A DNA stretch of 64,000 bases from Dipteris shenzhenensis (lineage: Eukaryota; Polypodiophyta; Polypodiopsida; Gleicheniales): NCBI GenBank assembly GCA_047967505.1, contig CM106539.1. One strand, written 5' to 3'. Within the stretch, counting starts at the first letter, position 1. Each line of letters starts with the position of its first letter. The notes beneath the pieces are model-generated. The model had not been told where the DNA came from, made no database searches, and worked only from the letters and a program-made list of their open reading frames with translations. The position numbers and the translations under genes are program-made. Shown here piece after piece: positions 1 through 11,012 of the stretch.

Positions 1-599
1 TCGGCTTGCTCTACCTCTGCCTTTACCTCTTCCAGCATTTGAGTAAAAGATACTTTCTTAAGAAAATTCTCACAGATAGCAATGGATGTATAGAATTGTG
101 CATAATCCTTTCCTAGACCATTCAAGGTCACATTAGCTAAATCATCATCTTTCACTGGTGACCTAATAGAAGCAAGTGCATCTACAATCTTCTTCACCTT
201 CATGTGGTAGTCATTGATGCTCATATTTTCTCTCTTCACATTATGCAACTCCTGCTTGAGCTGCATTTTCCTGGCTTGCGTATTTGTGCTATACATTTTT
301 GTCAAAGTATCCCATGCCTCCTTCGGCATGCTTGCATCCTGAATATGCACAATCATAGAATTTGAAATACTGATAGACAGCCAGTACATAACTTTTCTGG
401 CTCTGTCATGCCATCCTTTAAATGCCTGCAACTCCGGTTGATTGGGAACATTAGGAATAACTGGCTCTTGTTCAGCTCCAATAATGAACTCCCAATAGCC
501 TGTTCCCTTAAGGAAATTCATCATTCTAAACTTCCATGCTTGGAAGTTGTTCTTGTCAAGCTTTTCAGTGACAATCTATGAAAGAGCATCAGAAGCCAT
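1..599 (-). pseudogene. Copia-A copy 1: gag, 5' part, truncated by window edge
   Basis: Minus-strand start of a Ty1/Copia gag polyprotein, which would form the virus-like particle. The start codon is at 597-599 in a context shared by the copies at 45813 (plus) and 34722 (minus). The N-terminal residues MASDALS and the later KLDKNNFQAW are seen in all copies. Codon 8 is TAG (complement at 576-578) where the sister copies have CAG, so this copy is dead. The glycine/arginine-rich tail begins at the window edge; zinc knuckle, protease and pol would lie to the left, outside the window. Confidence 0.8.
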
Positions 600-1110
600 T
601 ACAAAACACTGCAAAATATTCTGTCAGTGCAAAAAACACAACTTCTACCTCACAAAGCCAAATTTGCAAAACTGACGAAAGTGGTATTTGACCACATAGT
701 CACTTCCTAGTGATGATTTTGCATCAACAGCAGGCAATAAGACTGATTTCGTCACTCCTAATATCTCTACGCACATTCATACGATGCAATTCCTATGTTA
801 ACTTTTCATCGACCTGCAGAATAGTGGTTGCACAGTAGAAATAGGGGACTTTTCTGAGTGCCTGCGAAAAATTTCCGCCACCAAAATGGGCCCCGAAATG
901 GCCTCGAATCAAAAAAATAATGCTGCACCATATACTACCCTCTCGCCGCACCGTGAAGGGCGTCCCAATCTGACAGTGCACTCTTGCACTTTCCAGCTGT
1001 GCTACCTGCAGAGATTTGCTCCCAAACTCGAAAAAGGAAAGCAACATTGATCCTCTTACCAAGACACCGCGAACTTGGTTTGCTTCCTTGAGCTCCTTAC
1101 CACGAACCAA
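600..1110 (-). other. Copia-A copy 1: untranslated leader between PBS and gag
   Basis: About 510 bp of non-coding leader, similar to 45302-45812 in the opposite orientation, including the stretch beside the PBS that mentions GGTAAGGAGCTC. The small reading frames across it on both strands are not conserved between copies and I do not call them genes. Confidence 0.7.
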
Positions 1111-1122
1111 GCTCTGATACCA
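1111..1122 (-). promoter_or_regulatory. Primer binding site for initiator tRNA-Met (Copia-A copy 1)
   Basis: The minus strand reads TGGTATCAGAGC directly after the LTR end. This is the standard Copia priming site, complementary to the 3' end of initiator tRNA-Met. It fixes the LTR at 1123-1467 as the 5' LTR of a minus-strand element. Confidence 0.85.
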
Positions 1123-1467
1123 TGTGAAGAGAGTGGGAGAGAAGTAAGGAGTCTCACTTGTAGCTTTCTCACATACACAATGGGGGAATACACACAAAGG
1201 TGGAGGTTGAAAACAGTTTTCCTCTTCTTAGTTGTGAAAGCCAAAAGAACTCTCTCTTAGTACAAAAGGAATAGATGAACCCTATATGTGGTCTCAAACC
1301 AAACTCAGCTAACCTAGGTGGCATACTAACTGAGCCACTAACTAGAGTATATAAAGATAGCTGTCATCATGGGCGGTGTACCAATCACATTTGCAACTAA
1401 CAAGTTGGTGACATAAATATATAACGGTCACCCTAGCATATCACGAGTGGAGCTCGATATCTCAACA
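1123..1467 (-). repeat. Copia-A 5' LTR, copy 1
   Basis: 345 bp. On the minus strand it starts TGTTGAGATATCGAGCTC and ends CTCTCTTCACA, with TGT...ACA inverted ends. The same LTR is at 44938-45289, 29760-30111 and 51008-51349. Its outer edge (1467) abuts plus-strand gag sequence of the same family, not unrelated DNA. Confidence 0.85.
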
Positions 1468-2454
1468 CTTCCAAGCATGGAAGTTTAAAATGACGAATTT
1501 CCTTAAGGGAAAAGGCTATTGGGAGTTCATTATTGGAGCTGAACAAGAACCCGTTATTCCTAATGTTCCCAATCAACAGGAGTTGCAGGCATTTAAAGGC
1601 TGGCATGAGAGAGCCATAAAAGTTATGTACTAGCTGTTTATCAATATTTCAGATTCTATGATTGTGCATATTCAGGATGCAAGCATGCCGAAGGAGGTGT
1701 GGGATACTTTGACAAAAATGTATAGCACAAATACGCAAGCCAGGAAAATGTAGCTCAAGCAGGAGTTGCATAATGTGCAGAGAGAAAATATGAGCATCAC
1801 TGACCACCACATGAAGGTGAAGAAGGTTGCAGATGCACTTGCTTCTATTCGGTCACCAATGGAAGATGATGATTGAGTTTCTATGACCTTGAATGGTCTA
1901 GGAAAGGATTATGCACAATTTCGGACATCCATTGCCATCTGTGAGAATTTTCCTGATTTTGAGGAGTTGATTGCTCTTCTAATTTCTGAAGAGCAGAGAA
2001 ATGGTGGTGCATCTTCTTTAGGAGGAACTTCAAAAGAAGCTATCTTCTACTCAAATGCTAGAAGAGGTAGAGGTAGAGGTAGAGGTAGAGCAGGCCAATT
2101 TGGAGGCTGTGGTAGAAATCAAAATATGCAACAAATTCAAGAAAACCAGTCCTATGGAGGAGGACATGGTAACTTTAGAGGTAGGGGGAGCCAAAGAGGT
2201 CATGGTGGATGGCAGAGAGGCCAAAATGCAAACAGTAATGTTGAATGCTACTACTATGGTAAAATGGGTCATATGGTTAAAGACTGCTATAAAAAGCAAA
2301 ATGACATCATGACTGAAAAATTGCAACAAGGCAATTATGCATCCTCTAGTAGACAGGGTGATGATAGAAATGAGAATCTGTTTATAGTGCAGCACATGAC
2401 CAATTCTGTGACAAGTGTAGACAGGGTGATGATAGAAATGAGAATCTGTTTATA
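1468..2454 (+). pseudogene. Copia-A copy 2: gag, 5'-truncated and broken
   Basis: Plus-strand gag starting inside the sequence equivalent to codon 19 of the sister copy at 45813. The region from about 1880 encodes the MTLNGLGKDYAQFRTS segment, an arginine/glycine tail (near 2060-2230) and a damaged zinc knuckle near 2241-2290, where CYYYGKMGHMVKDC has Tyr in place of the second Cys. In-frame stops occur at 1634-1636 (TGG to TAG), 1751-1753 (CAG to TAG) and near 1875. A 68-bp tandem duplication (2352-2487) shifts the frame into the protease. Confidence 0.75.
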
Positions 2455-2487
2455 GTGCAGCACATGACCAATTTTGTGACAAGTGTA
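2352..2487 (+). repeat. 68-bp exact-type tandem duplication inside Copia-A copy 2
   Basis: Two adjacent copies (2352-2419 and 2420-2487) that differ at about one base (CAATTCTG versus CAATTTTG). Other copies of the family carry the segment once. 68 is not a multiple of three, so it breaks the gag-to-protease reading frame. Confidence 0.85.
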
Positions 2488-3691
2488 GAAGAAAGCAATG
2501 ATGTGTGGTATGTTGACTCAGGTGCATCAAACCACATGACAGGTCATGCAGAATGGATGCAGGATGCAAGGAAAATGGAAAGACCAAGATTTGTGGAGAC
2601 TAGTGATGATACTGCACATCCTATTATGCAGATTGGTAAAATTTTTTTGTCTATGCAGGATGGAAAAAAGAAATACCTGTTTAATGTATTTCATGTCCCG
2701 AATATCATCAAGAACCTAGTTTCTATTGGTCAAATGGTTGAGGAGTACTTGCAGGTCAGATTTAATCCTCATGGATGCTTTGTTGAGGATATGAAAAATA
2801 AAGGTCACTTGATAGCAAAAGGGAAGAAGAAGGGCAAGATGTTTACATTGGATGTGGACATGCCTGAATTGAGTGCAGCAATGTTTGCACATGGGACCGG
2901 TGTAGTTGCAAGTATTGATATTTGGCATAAACGCATTGGTCATGTTAATGTACAGCGACTTAAATTAATGCACGCCCAAAATATTGTTGTAGGATTGCCT
3001 AAGTTCAAGGTTGCAAAAATGTATAAGGTTTTTGAAGCCTGTCAATTTGGAAAATAGGCAAGGAAACCATTTCCTAGACATGTTTAAGAGAGTAAGAAGC
3101 CATTGGAATTAATCCACTCTGATGTGTGGACTACTAAAGCTGCATCTATTGGAGGCTGTCATTGTTTTGTCACTTGTATTGATGACTACAGCAGAAAAGT
3201 TTGGGTGTATTTTATAAAAAACAAAAATGAAGTATTTGGGCATTTCATAGCTTTTAAATCTATAGTTGAAAAAGAAATAGGCCTGCAAATAAAATGCCTA
3301 AGGTCAGATGGAGGGGGAGAGGTATCTCGTGCCATGCTTAATGAAAAAGACCTACCAGATTATTATTGGGCTGAAGCAGTTGCTACAACAGTCTACATAT
3401 TGAACAGGACTCCCACTGCAACAAAACATGGCATGACACCAGAGGAGAGGTATACTGGTGGGAAACCAGATATTTCTCATTTGAAAGTTTTTGGTTGCAT
3501 TGCCTATGTTCATGTGCCAGATGAGTTGAGATCCAAGTTGGATCCAAAAGCTGAGAAATGCATCTTTATTGGTTATTCTTTGTAGTAGAAAGGGTATAGA
3601 TGCTATAACCCTTCTACTCGTAAGTTTATAGTGAGCAGAGATGTTGTTTTTGATGAGATGAGCAACTGGTATAAACCAATAAATGTGATAG
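2455..3691 (+). pseudogene. Copia-A copy 2: protease and integrase, broken
   Basis: The retropepsin motif DSGASNHMTGH is near 2517. The integrase zinc region has WHKRIGH near 2922, but the first Cys of the CxxC pair is Phe (TTT at 3031-3033; sister copies have TGT). A CAG-to-TAG stop lies at 3055-3057 and another stop near 3082. The core keeps the first Asp (HSDVWTT) and second Asp (RSDGGGE). A 120-bp in-frame segment containing the catalytic Glu region has been lost between two GGAGAG repeats (compare 47645 and 47765). Homology to the family ends at about 3691 just after the integrase C-terminal part; RT and RNase H are absent. Confidence 0.75.
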
Positions 3692-4190
3692 TGATGATCT
3701 CAAATGGCTCTGGTCCAAACGGTGTCCGTAGGTCAGTTGCTCTATTTTGCGCACCGGTTCTATCGTATGGTCGGTGGCCTATTTCGAGGCTGACCCCCAG
3801 TCGACCGTTTTGGGCGGACTGGGTCAGCCACCCAATTGAGCCTAACCGACTACGACTGGTGGCTATATAAGAGCAAGCCCATGAAGCCCATTTCATCACT
3901 GGCTATAGCAACCCTGATTTCTTAGCATCCAGCCTCTGTCTTCTACTGTTTCCAGCATGCCATCGAAGCTTCTTTCACAGGAGCACACGGTTGGGAGGCA
4001 GCGCCATCTATTGTATCAGTTCTACAGTAATCAAATTTTTGATTCTCCATACTATCTTGTTTTCTCTCTTGCGTACGAGATCCTGTTATCTGTTGAGCAT
4101 AGACGTTGTATTATTTTCTTACAGATAATGGGAGGAGAAGCCTCCTAAGAGGCCGCGATATCTCGGCTTGTTGGGAGACTCCTTCTACCA
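3692..4190 (+). other. LTR-like or promoter-like stretch with TATA box; identity unclear
   Basis: Abruptly different, GC-richer sequence follows truncated Copia-A. It holds a good TATA box (GGCTATATAAGAGC near 3862), a downstream pyrimidine-rich leader, and an ending TTTTCTTACA near 4125, a layout like U3-R-U5 of an LTR. I could not find a second copy in the window or a convincing primer binding site, so this may equally be a solo LTR fragment or a fragment of another repeat. Short frames at 3631-3870 and 3957-4148 are not recognisable. Confidence 0.3.
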
Positions 4191-6368
4191 ATTTTATTTG
4201 GGCCATAACTTGGTCAATCAAACTCCAAATATGGTCATGTTTGTAGTCAAAACGATCAAAATGATATAAATGAATCCATTCATCGTGTTAGAGTGTCTAA
4301 ATTCTACAAATTTAAAAATTTTGTACTTATCTTTGTTTCATCAGAGCTAAACCTTATCAAACTCTTATATTTTCTTAAATTTTTCTCATATAGAGTTTGG
4401 GTCCTTGGTTCTCTCCCTCCCTCCCATAGGTATATACATGGTCATGGACATATGAAGGTGATCCATATTTTGTTAGCATCATGGTCATAAGGTGATCAAT
4501 AATTTATTAGCTCCATAGTTTAAACATTTTATTCATGTTATCATTTTGTGTACAAAATGGATCATATCATATGGGTAGCATAAAAATTAATGAGCTACAA
4601 ATCATGGATGATTTTTTCAAGTTAGTTTCGTTATAAATCTAAAATTTTATATTGGCATCGAAAGTATGTATGCCCTAATAAAAATAAATGTTGGAAACAT
4701 TCGCCAAGATTTGAAGCTTTATGTAAAAGAAAGTAAAGTTTCACCAACAGGATTTACATTTTTTTCTTCAAAGTTTAAAAGAAAATATATTAAAAGGTAC
4801 TAAATTTGACTGATATTGTGAAACAAGAAAAAAGGAGCTTGAAAAGTTTCGCCAACATTTTATATTAATATATGGCTACAAATAGTTTTTTGTGAAGGAT
4901 TTTTATAGGAGGAGCTTCTATATCATGGATGGGACTATTTTTGTTTGTATGTAAGTCCACAAAATAAAGAAACCCGTTCAACTCACATGCTACCTTACAT
5001 AATTTTGAGTGACTACCTCAAGGTGTAGACATTGCAACATTTCCCCTTTTGTATCTATTGAATGATTTCTAACTTGCATGGATTTATTATTTATCAAATA
5101 ATAGGTTTTCTCTTCGTATGTTGCCAATAAGTTTTCATTTGGTATTCATTGAATCATTGCTGACTTGTATGGACTTATCAGTTATCCCCAATAGTAGGTT
5201 TTATCTTTGTATGTTGCCAAGAATCATACGAAAAATAAGTAAGAACAATCTCTAATATGGTCATGTAGATTTAACCATTTCCAGTAAAAAAACTATTGCT
5301 ACTATAGGTTCACAAAAAGTTCATCACAAGCATCGCTCGAACTCTGGGCTCGCTCGAACGCAGTCGCTCGATGTTTTGACTTACTCGTAATAAAATATAT
5401 ATAGTCAGGAAAAATGGGATAAAATATATATAGTGGGGAAAAACCTTGTACTACCTTGTAATAAGATAGTGGGGCAAAATGGGACTATGACAAACCCCAT
5501 GCCCCCCCACTATTGAAAAACTAAAAATCCATAGCATTGGTATTTCCTTTGGGCACCAATAGAAATACTGATGCTGGCATATTTACATTCCAAAGAAAAT
5601 TTTGACGAATTTTTCCCAATAGAAATTTTGATGGATATACCAACACCGCCCCCTTAATTTTTCAAAAAAATGTATGCTTTTAATCAAAAATTGCATTAGA
5701 AAGTGGCTAATACTTTGTAGTTTGTGTAACAGTAGAGAAGGACTCTTTGCAAACAACATTCATCTTGCAAAAGTTATGTGCAATAAATGATATTCTTAAT
5801 ATTGATCAAGAAGTGGGAGTGGTATATAGCCACATGTGAGAGTGCAATAGTGCAAATGGATTTTGGAGAGCCCCAACCTTCATACATGGATGAAGAATCT
5901 GAGCTAGTAGAGCTATTGGAGGAAACAATACATGTACTGGTTGTTCCTCCAGCTAAAGTGGAAGAAGGTCAAGAAATTATTGAGAAGCATGATGAGGATG
6001 AGAAGCCTCTAGATCTATAGGATTTGGGAAATAGATTTTGATGTAATGGCTTTATATATCTTTGATTAATATGAGTTCTCTTTCCTCACTTTCATAATCT
6101 TCATATGTCATTGCAATTAAGTTTAAAAAAATTCATGATCAATTATTCTCTTTTATATTTTTCTTAATAATTTTAAAATTAAAAATTAGATTTTTTATAA
6201 ATTAAGGTTTAAGTGAGTAAGATTTAGTTATTAGAGTAAGTTTTCTTTTCTTTCTTTGATATTGTTCATGTGTCATTACAATTAAGGTCTTTACAATTCT
6301 TATTATATTGTTATTATATTATTTTCTTCTTAATTATTTTATAATATGAAATTGGAGTGTTTCTCTAT
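4191..6368. other. AT-rich intergenic stretch, no recognisable gene
   Basis: Low-complexity AT-rich DNA. A short frame at 5787-6020 encodes an acidic peptide with a Glu-rich C-terminus; it has no recognisable domain, and I do not support it as a gene. Nothing else seen. Confidence 0.5.
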
Positions 6369-6463
6369 TAATGCATGTTGTCTCTGTGCCAACATGGACT
6401 TAGGTAGAGTAAAATGTGTGTGTAGAGTAGCGGCAAAGCTTCGCTTGTACTTGCATAAGGCGA
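6369..6463 (+). repeat. Fragment matching the 5' end of the Gypsy-E LTR
   Basis: Starts with TGTTGTCTCTGTGCCAACAT and continues through GTAGCGGCAAAGCT to ATAAGGC, closely matching 57575-57655 at the start of the Gypsy-E LTR. Downstream the two diverge: here into purine-rich satellite, there into a different tandem array. Probably an LTR of a related element with a different internal array, or a truncated LTR. Confidence 0.6.
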
Positions 6464-6905
6464 AAGGAGAAGGAGAAGGAGAAGGAGACATATGCTCATG
6501 CATAAGCATAAGCATAAGAGAAGAAAAAACATATGCATAAGAGAAAAAGAGAGAAAGCATATGTTTGAAAGAGGGAAAAAGAGATTGAAAGAGGGGAAAA
6601 AGAGATTGAAAGAGGGGAAAAGAGCATAAGCATAAGAGAAGGAAGAGGGGAAAAGAGATTGAAAGAGGGGAAAAAGAAGAGGGAAAAGAGCATAAGCATA
6701 AGAGAAGGAAGAGGGAAAAAGAGCATAAGCATAAGAGAAAAAAAAGAAAGCATATGCTTATGCTTATGCATGAGCATATGAGCATAGAAGAAAAAGATAC
6801 AAAGCATATGCTTATGCTTATGCATGAGCATATGAGGGAAAGAGGGGGGGAAAGAGGGAGGGAAAGAGGGAAAGAGGGAAAGAAGAGGGAATAAAAGAAG
6901 AGAGG
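6464..6905. repeat. Purine-rich satellite with CATAAG and palindromic ATG-rich repeats
   Basis: Runs of GAAAGAGGGAAAAAGAG interspersed with CATAAGCATAAG units and the near-palindrome GCATATGCTTATGC (twice near 6750-6830). The long minus-strand frames across it (Ser/Phe/Leu-rich) are artefacts of the simple repeat. Confidence 0.75.
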
Positions 6906-7582
6906 GAAAGAGAGGGTTCCTATGCCCATCACTGTAGCTAGCGCTTAAGGCATCAGCTGCAGGCCAATGCAAATAATGAAAATAACAAAAGAGAAAAAGA
7001 GGAAGCACTTTCTTACCTGGAAAAGTTGCAAACCGTGTTTCGTGGACTGGCCCTACAAAAAGAGAAAACATACCATTTTTTCAGATAACTATTTAGAGGA
7101 AGGAGGACTTTGGAGAAGCAACTTTTCAAAGGGATTGGATGAGTTTGGAGAAGCCTACAAACAAGGAGAAAGAGGAGGAAGAGAAATACAAAAAAGAGAA
7201 GAGGTGAGTCTTCTTTCTTTCACCAAATCTCGTTTTTGGTCCTTAACCTCTGAAAATCAAGCATGAAAATTAGCACATATCCTTAGAAATACAAGGAGAA
7301 ACATGCTTCAACACTCACAAAATGAAATCTCACAAAAAATGAACCTACATTGCTTAAAGAGACCCACCTTCTTGAAAAACTTCCTTTCACACAAGCAGAG
7401 AGGGAGAAGGGTGGAGAGGGAGCACAAGTGTTGGGAGAGGGGTTAGGTAGGGGAGAGGAGTGGGGAATAGAGAGGAGGAAAGTGAGATCGTCAAATATAA
7501 GTTGGGAGAGAGATTTTTTCTTTTCCCCTAATAGAGATGTGAAAGACGGCATCGCGCAGGGTTTCGGGTTTAAACCCCCAGC
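6906..7582. other. Spacer between satellite and CACTA end
   Basis: Contains purine-rich patches (7385-7480) and short unsupported frames at 6967-7266 and 7350-7607. No domain, RNA gene or repeat that I recognise. Confidence 0.4.
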
Positions 7583-7686
7583 GTCACTATATAGTGACAC
7601 TGGTTAGTCGCTATATAGCGACATTTATATCCAAAAAGTGTCGCTATATAACGATGGAACAGGGCAAAGCGTCGCTATATAGTGAT
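7583..7686 (+). repeat. CACTA left subterminal array: four GTCGCTATATAGCGAC-type palindromes
   Basis: Copies begin at 7583 (GTCACTATATAGTGAC), 7607 (perfect GTCGCTATATAGCGAC), 7640 and 7671 (degenerate second half), spaced 24-33 bp. In the CACTA superfamily, subterminal repeats bind the element's own proteins; that role is inferred here. Confidence 0.8.
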
Positions 7687-8667
7687 GGTTCAGGGCACTT
7701 TTTGTTAGTAGAGAGAAAAGGAGCTCATGGGTGGCTATTTTTTGGATCTTAATAGATTTCCTTGTAGCCCATGTTGTGATTTTGAAAGTGTGCAGATGGA
7801 AGGGATGAGTGGAAGCTCGTCAGATGATGTGCCAATTCCCCGGAGTGCAGAGTGGCTTACGGAGAGGTTGTATTGTCATTGCACTCATTGCAAGCGAGAA
7901 GTACGACATCAACGTCATATTGTCATGCGCCACTTGCGGATGTATGGGGAGGAGCCTGAACCAGTACCCACCGTTGGTGGTGCACGTGGTGATGGATCAT
8001 TGGTAAGTCAATGCTATTTGAGTTCGTGATTAATATTGGATACCATTATGACATGAAATCTTGAGACAAGATCTTATATTTACACGAAATCTTGAGACAG
8101 GATGAGGAGGGTGGCAAGGGTGCACATATACCTTCACACTTTGAGCAAGACTATAGTCTCTCGGATGTGCCAGATGATGATGAGGGTATGGTGGACATGA
8201 TGGATTCTATTTTTAGGGGCACTACATCACATGTACACGTGATGTCAAAGTCTGAGGTTAATATGCAAGAGTTGCAATCAACACAGTTGTCTCTCAATCT
8301 TGAATCTGCAAGCAAAGTATGGGTGGTCGGATACAAGTGTCTCGGCCTTAATGAGGTTAGCTCCCGCATTAATTTGACTCATTATTTGGATATTGTTTGT
8401 TTTGAGAATCATCGTGTATGTTTGAGAATCATCATTATTCGAAGCCTATGTATGTTTGAATTGTGATAGGTTGCTCCATAAGATGTTGCCTACACCAAAT
8501 ACCATGCCCAAATCAAGAGAAGAAGGGAAGAAGATGCTAACAACGGTGGGTATGTATTATGATACCATCCATGCTTGTCGTAATGACTATATTCTCTTTC
8601 ATCATGAGCATGGAGATTTGGCTAGTTGTTTGAAGTGTGGGGAACAACGATATAGAGATGACTTGCA

Positions 8668-8693
8668 GGGTGAGCAGATAGGGTGAGCAGATA
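8668..8693 (+). repeat. 13-bp tandem duplication in CACTA transposase
   Basis: GGGTGAGCAGATA is repeated exactly twice in tandem, shifting the frame between the CLKCGEQRY block and the FPIIARI block. Confidence 0.85.
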
Positions 8694-8989
8694 CCGGTAA
8701 AGGTCTTGAAACACTTTCCCATCATTGCAAGAATACAGCACATGTTCCGATGCAAATCCATAGTAGAGTTGATGACTTGGCATGCATCTCATCGGTCCAC
8801 TGATGATACATTGAGGATTCCCACAGATTGTGCAACTTGGAAGCACATAGACAATCAGTGACCGGACTTTGCGAGGGAGCCACACAACTTACATCTTGGG
8901 TTCGCCATGGATGGCGTGAATCCTTTCGGGTTACGCTCGACATCTTGGTCGACATGGCCCATAGTCTTAGTGAATTACAATATCCCACC

Positions 8990-8994
8990 ATGGC
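8990..8994. repeat. Target-site duplication ATGGC, left of Copia-D
   Basis: ATGGC precedes the 5' LTR and is repeated exactly at 14895-14899 after the 3' LTR. A 5-bp duplication is the Copia norm. The transposase frame resumes across the insertion. Confidence 0.9.
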
Positions 8995-9165
8995 TGTGGG
9001 GGTTAAAGGTCACTGTGCCTTAACCCCGGTTATGTACAATACTCAAACACATATATAAATGAATGAAAAAGAAGATTAGGGTGGTTCTGCACCCACCAAA
9101 ACTTGTGTGGCTCTCTGTCTCTCTCTCTCCTTCTTCCATTCTTGCTTCCGTTGAGAGCACTCTCA
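8995..9165 (+). repeat. Copia-D 5' LTR
   Basis: 171 bp, TGTGGGGGTTAAAGG...CACTCTCA. A TATA box (TATATAAAT) lies at 9052-9060, followed by a CT-rich leader (CTCTCTGTCTCTCTC). One mismatch to the 3' LTR. Confidence 0.93.
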
Positions 9166-9167
9166 AC

Positions 9168-9180
9168 TGGTATCAGAGCC
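9168..9180 (+). promoter_or_regulatory. Copia-D primer binding site (initiator tRNA-Met)
   Basis: TGGTATCAGAGCC, two bases after the LTR end, is the canonical Copia PBS. Confidence 0.92.
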
Positions 9181-10604
9181 CGGGTGATCTAGCTCAGTGT
9201 GCGTGAATGCTTGGAAGCTCAGTAGCTCTGTGGGAGGAAGGAGAAGCTTTGTGGGAAGCTTTGTGGGTGACTTTACTTGCATCCGAGTGTGCAGAGTCCT
9301 TGGAGAAACCTTTGGAAAAGTCACTTTGGCTTTGCGAAGTGGTTCTGAGAGCCTGTTAAGTGGTTTCAAAGAAAAAGTCATTTTTTGAGCTTTTTCCTGT
9401 TCCGTTCGATGACAGAGACTCCGTATTGACTTGTAGAGGAAACTATTGCTTGCTTTTGGTGTCCACATTACTTCAGGAGCTTGGAAACACCTTCATTCTT
9501 GAATCTGGGATCATTTCAGTGGATTTCTGACTCACTGTGTCAGTTCTTGCGTTTTTTGCCCGGGTGTTGGAACTCAAGTTTGGAGCAACCATTTGCAGAT
9601 CTGTCAGTTCCGGTGGACTCAGGAGGTCCTAAAACTTCTATGTTGCTCATCATTCACACTCCGGTGGAGTTTACAAACAGCTTTGTTTCCAAAAACGTTT
9701 TTCAGCCCGTGTGTTGGACCCAGTGATTGAGACCACGGTTTCCAAAACCGTCTGTCCCATTGCGTTCCGGATGCCCAAAAACCCCTACCTATCAGTTCTT
9801 GCACGATTCGGTGGAGGATTTTCAGAGTTATAGATCTCTGTGTATTCGATTCCATCTCTCTGTTATGCATTTTTTCATACTAAGGTTTTGAAACCTTAGA
9901 TTTATGCCACATGGCAGTGGATAAGTGTTGACTCCCATTTCTCACTCATCGGTTGGGATTTTGGAGTTCTGGCAGAAGAGAGATATTTGCAGATTTTCTT
10001 GTTGAGTCCGATTATGCAATGGCGCCCATGTTTTGAGGCATCTCAGGTTCTATTTTCAGTAGCGCTCATTACCGTGGGACTATGATTTCTTGAGCATACC
10101 TTATGCAGATCACTCTGGTTACAGTTTGAGCAGTGTGCGCTCATTCGTGGTGTGCATTGGTTGCAGTGGATGATTTATAGGCCATTTGGATGCATTGCGG
10201 TCCTTATTGGATGCGCTGATAGGCCCAAATTGCCTTGTGGGATGCTATTTTTATGGACGCTTTGCACATGGATGCTATTTTAAGCTGAGGGATAGCTTTG
10301 ACACATTGCAGGTGATGCACTGATAGTGCTATGCTCTCTTGTATGAGATATTATTGATGCATATGCTAGTGGACGATGTTTATGCTTGAGTCATTTGGCA
10401 CTTATTGGCATTTTCTTTTGGGCCAGATTTGCTCATATGGATGCATAGTATATGCACATGAGTCAGATGCATCTTTTGATGCTTTGAGCTTTGAATTTTG
10501 GTGATATTTCACTCTATTGTGGCATACACATTTGGGTGCACCTAGTATTTGGTGTGATTCTCTCTTGCAGGCACTAGCATTTGGGATTTTGTTTCATTTG
10601 CATC
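9181..10604 (+). other. Copia-D long 5' leader
   Basis: About 1.4 kb between PBS and gag without a conserved frame, unusually long for Copia. It is rich in recurring GGATGC, GCATTGG and TTTGGCA words. Small frames at 9197-9388 and 9481-9726 lack any domain and are not called. The insert in the Copia-A integrase at 32515-32872 has a similar word usage. Confidence 0.7.
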
Positions 10605-11012
10605 ATGGCATCCTCTTCCACGTCTGAAAAGGAGTTTTTCAGCATTAAAAAGTTTGATGGGACAAACTTTTCTTTATGGAAAGAACAAATAAGGGATGTG
10701 CTTATTCAAAAGAAGCAGATTAAACCCTTGGCAGGGATTGAAGCTAAGCCTGCAAATATGTCTGAGGATGATTGGAATGAGTTGGATGCATTAGCAAAGT
10801 CTACTATTAGACTTCATCTTGCAGAGTCAGTTTATTTCACAGTAGTAAATCAGCAGACTATGGAAGATTTGTGGAAGAAACTGTGTGCCACTTATGAGAA
10901 GGAAACTGCCTCTAATAAAGTTTACCTCATGAAGAGGTTGTTTGAGCTACAGATGAAGGAAGGGGTCTCCATTGCTTCTCACTTGAATGAATTCAATATT
11001 ATTTTCAGCTAG
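10605..11012 (+). pseudogene. Copia-D gag, N-terminal part (UBN2-like), ends at nonsense codon
   Basis: I chose the ATG at 10605 (MASSSTSEKEFFSIKKFDG), which begins where Copia gag proteins usually do; an upstream ATG at 10581 only adds leader sequence. The segment has the gag core FDGTNFSLWKEQIRDVL and LWKKLCATYEKE. It stops at TAG 11010-11012 inside NIIFS, where relatives read straight on to LQAQKMNFD; a CAG-to-TAG change is the simplest explanation. Confidence 0.85.

Larger units (their letters stand above)
7727..8994 (+). pseudogene. CACTA TNP2-type transposase, 5' half
   Basis: Catalyses excision and reinsertion in intact relatives. Reading from 7727, the early part has a Cys/His cluster (CHCTHCKREVRHQRHIVMRH, near 7880), typical of TNP2 N-termini. 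An acidic stretch follows (8150-8200). Segment 8456-8686 has IHACRNDYILF and a CLKCGEQRY motif, and 8690-8994 continues with FPIIARIQHMFR, ELMTWHA and DGVNPFG, all hallmark TNP2 blocks. Lesions: a 13-bp tandem duplication (8668-8693) shifts frame, TGG is TGA at 8859-8861, and Copia-D interrupts at 8995. Introns are likely, so exon ends are approximate. Confidence 0.75.

Noticed and set aside
5787-6020. Small acidic protein gene
   Set aside because: 77 residues, no domain, no conserved copy in the window, in AT-rich spacer.
6339-7071. Long minus-strand frames rich in Ser, Phe and Leu
   Set aside because: They come from translating the GAGAAAAAGAG/CATAAG satellite; two frames overlap with equal length, which real genes do not do.
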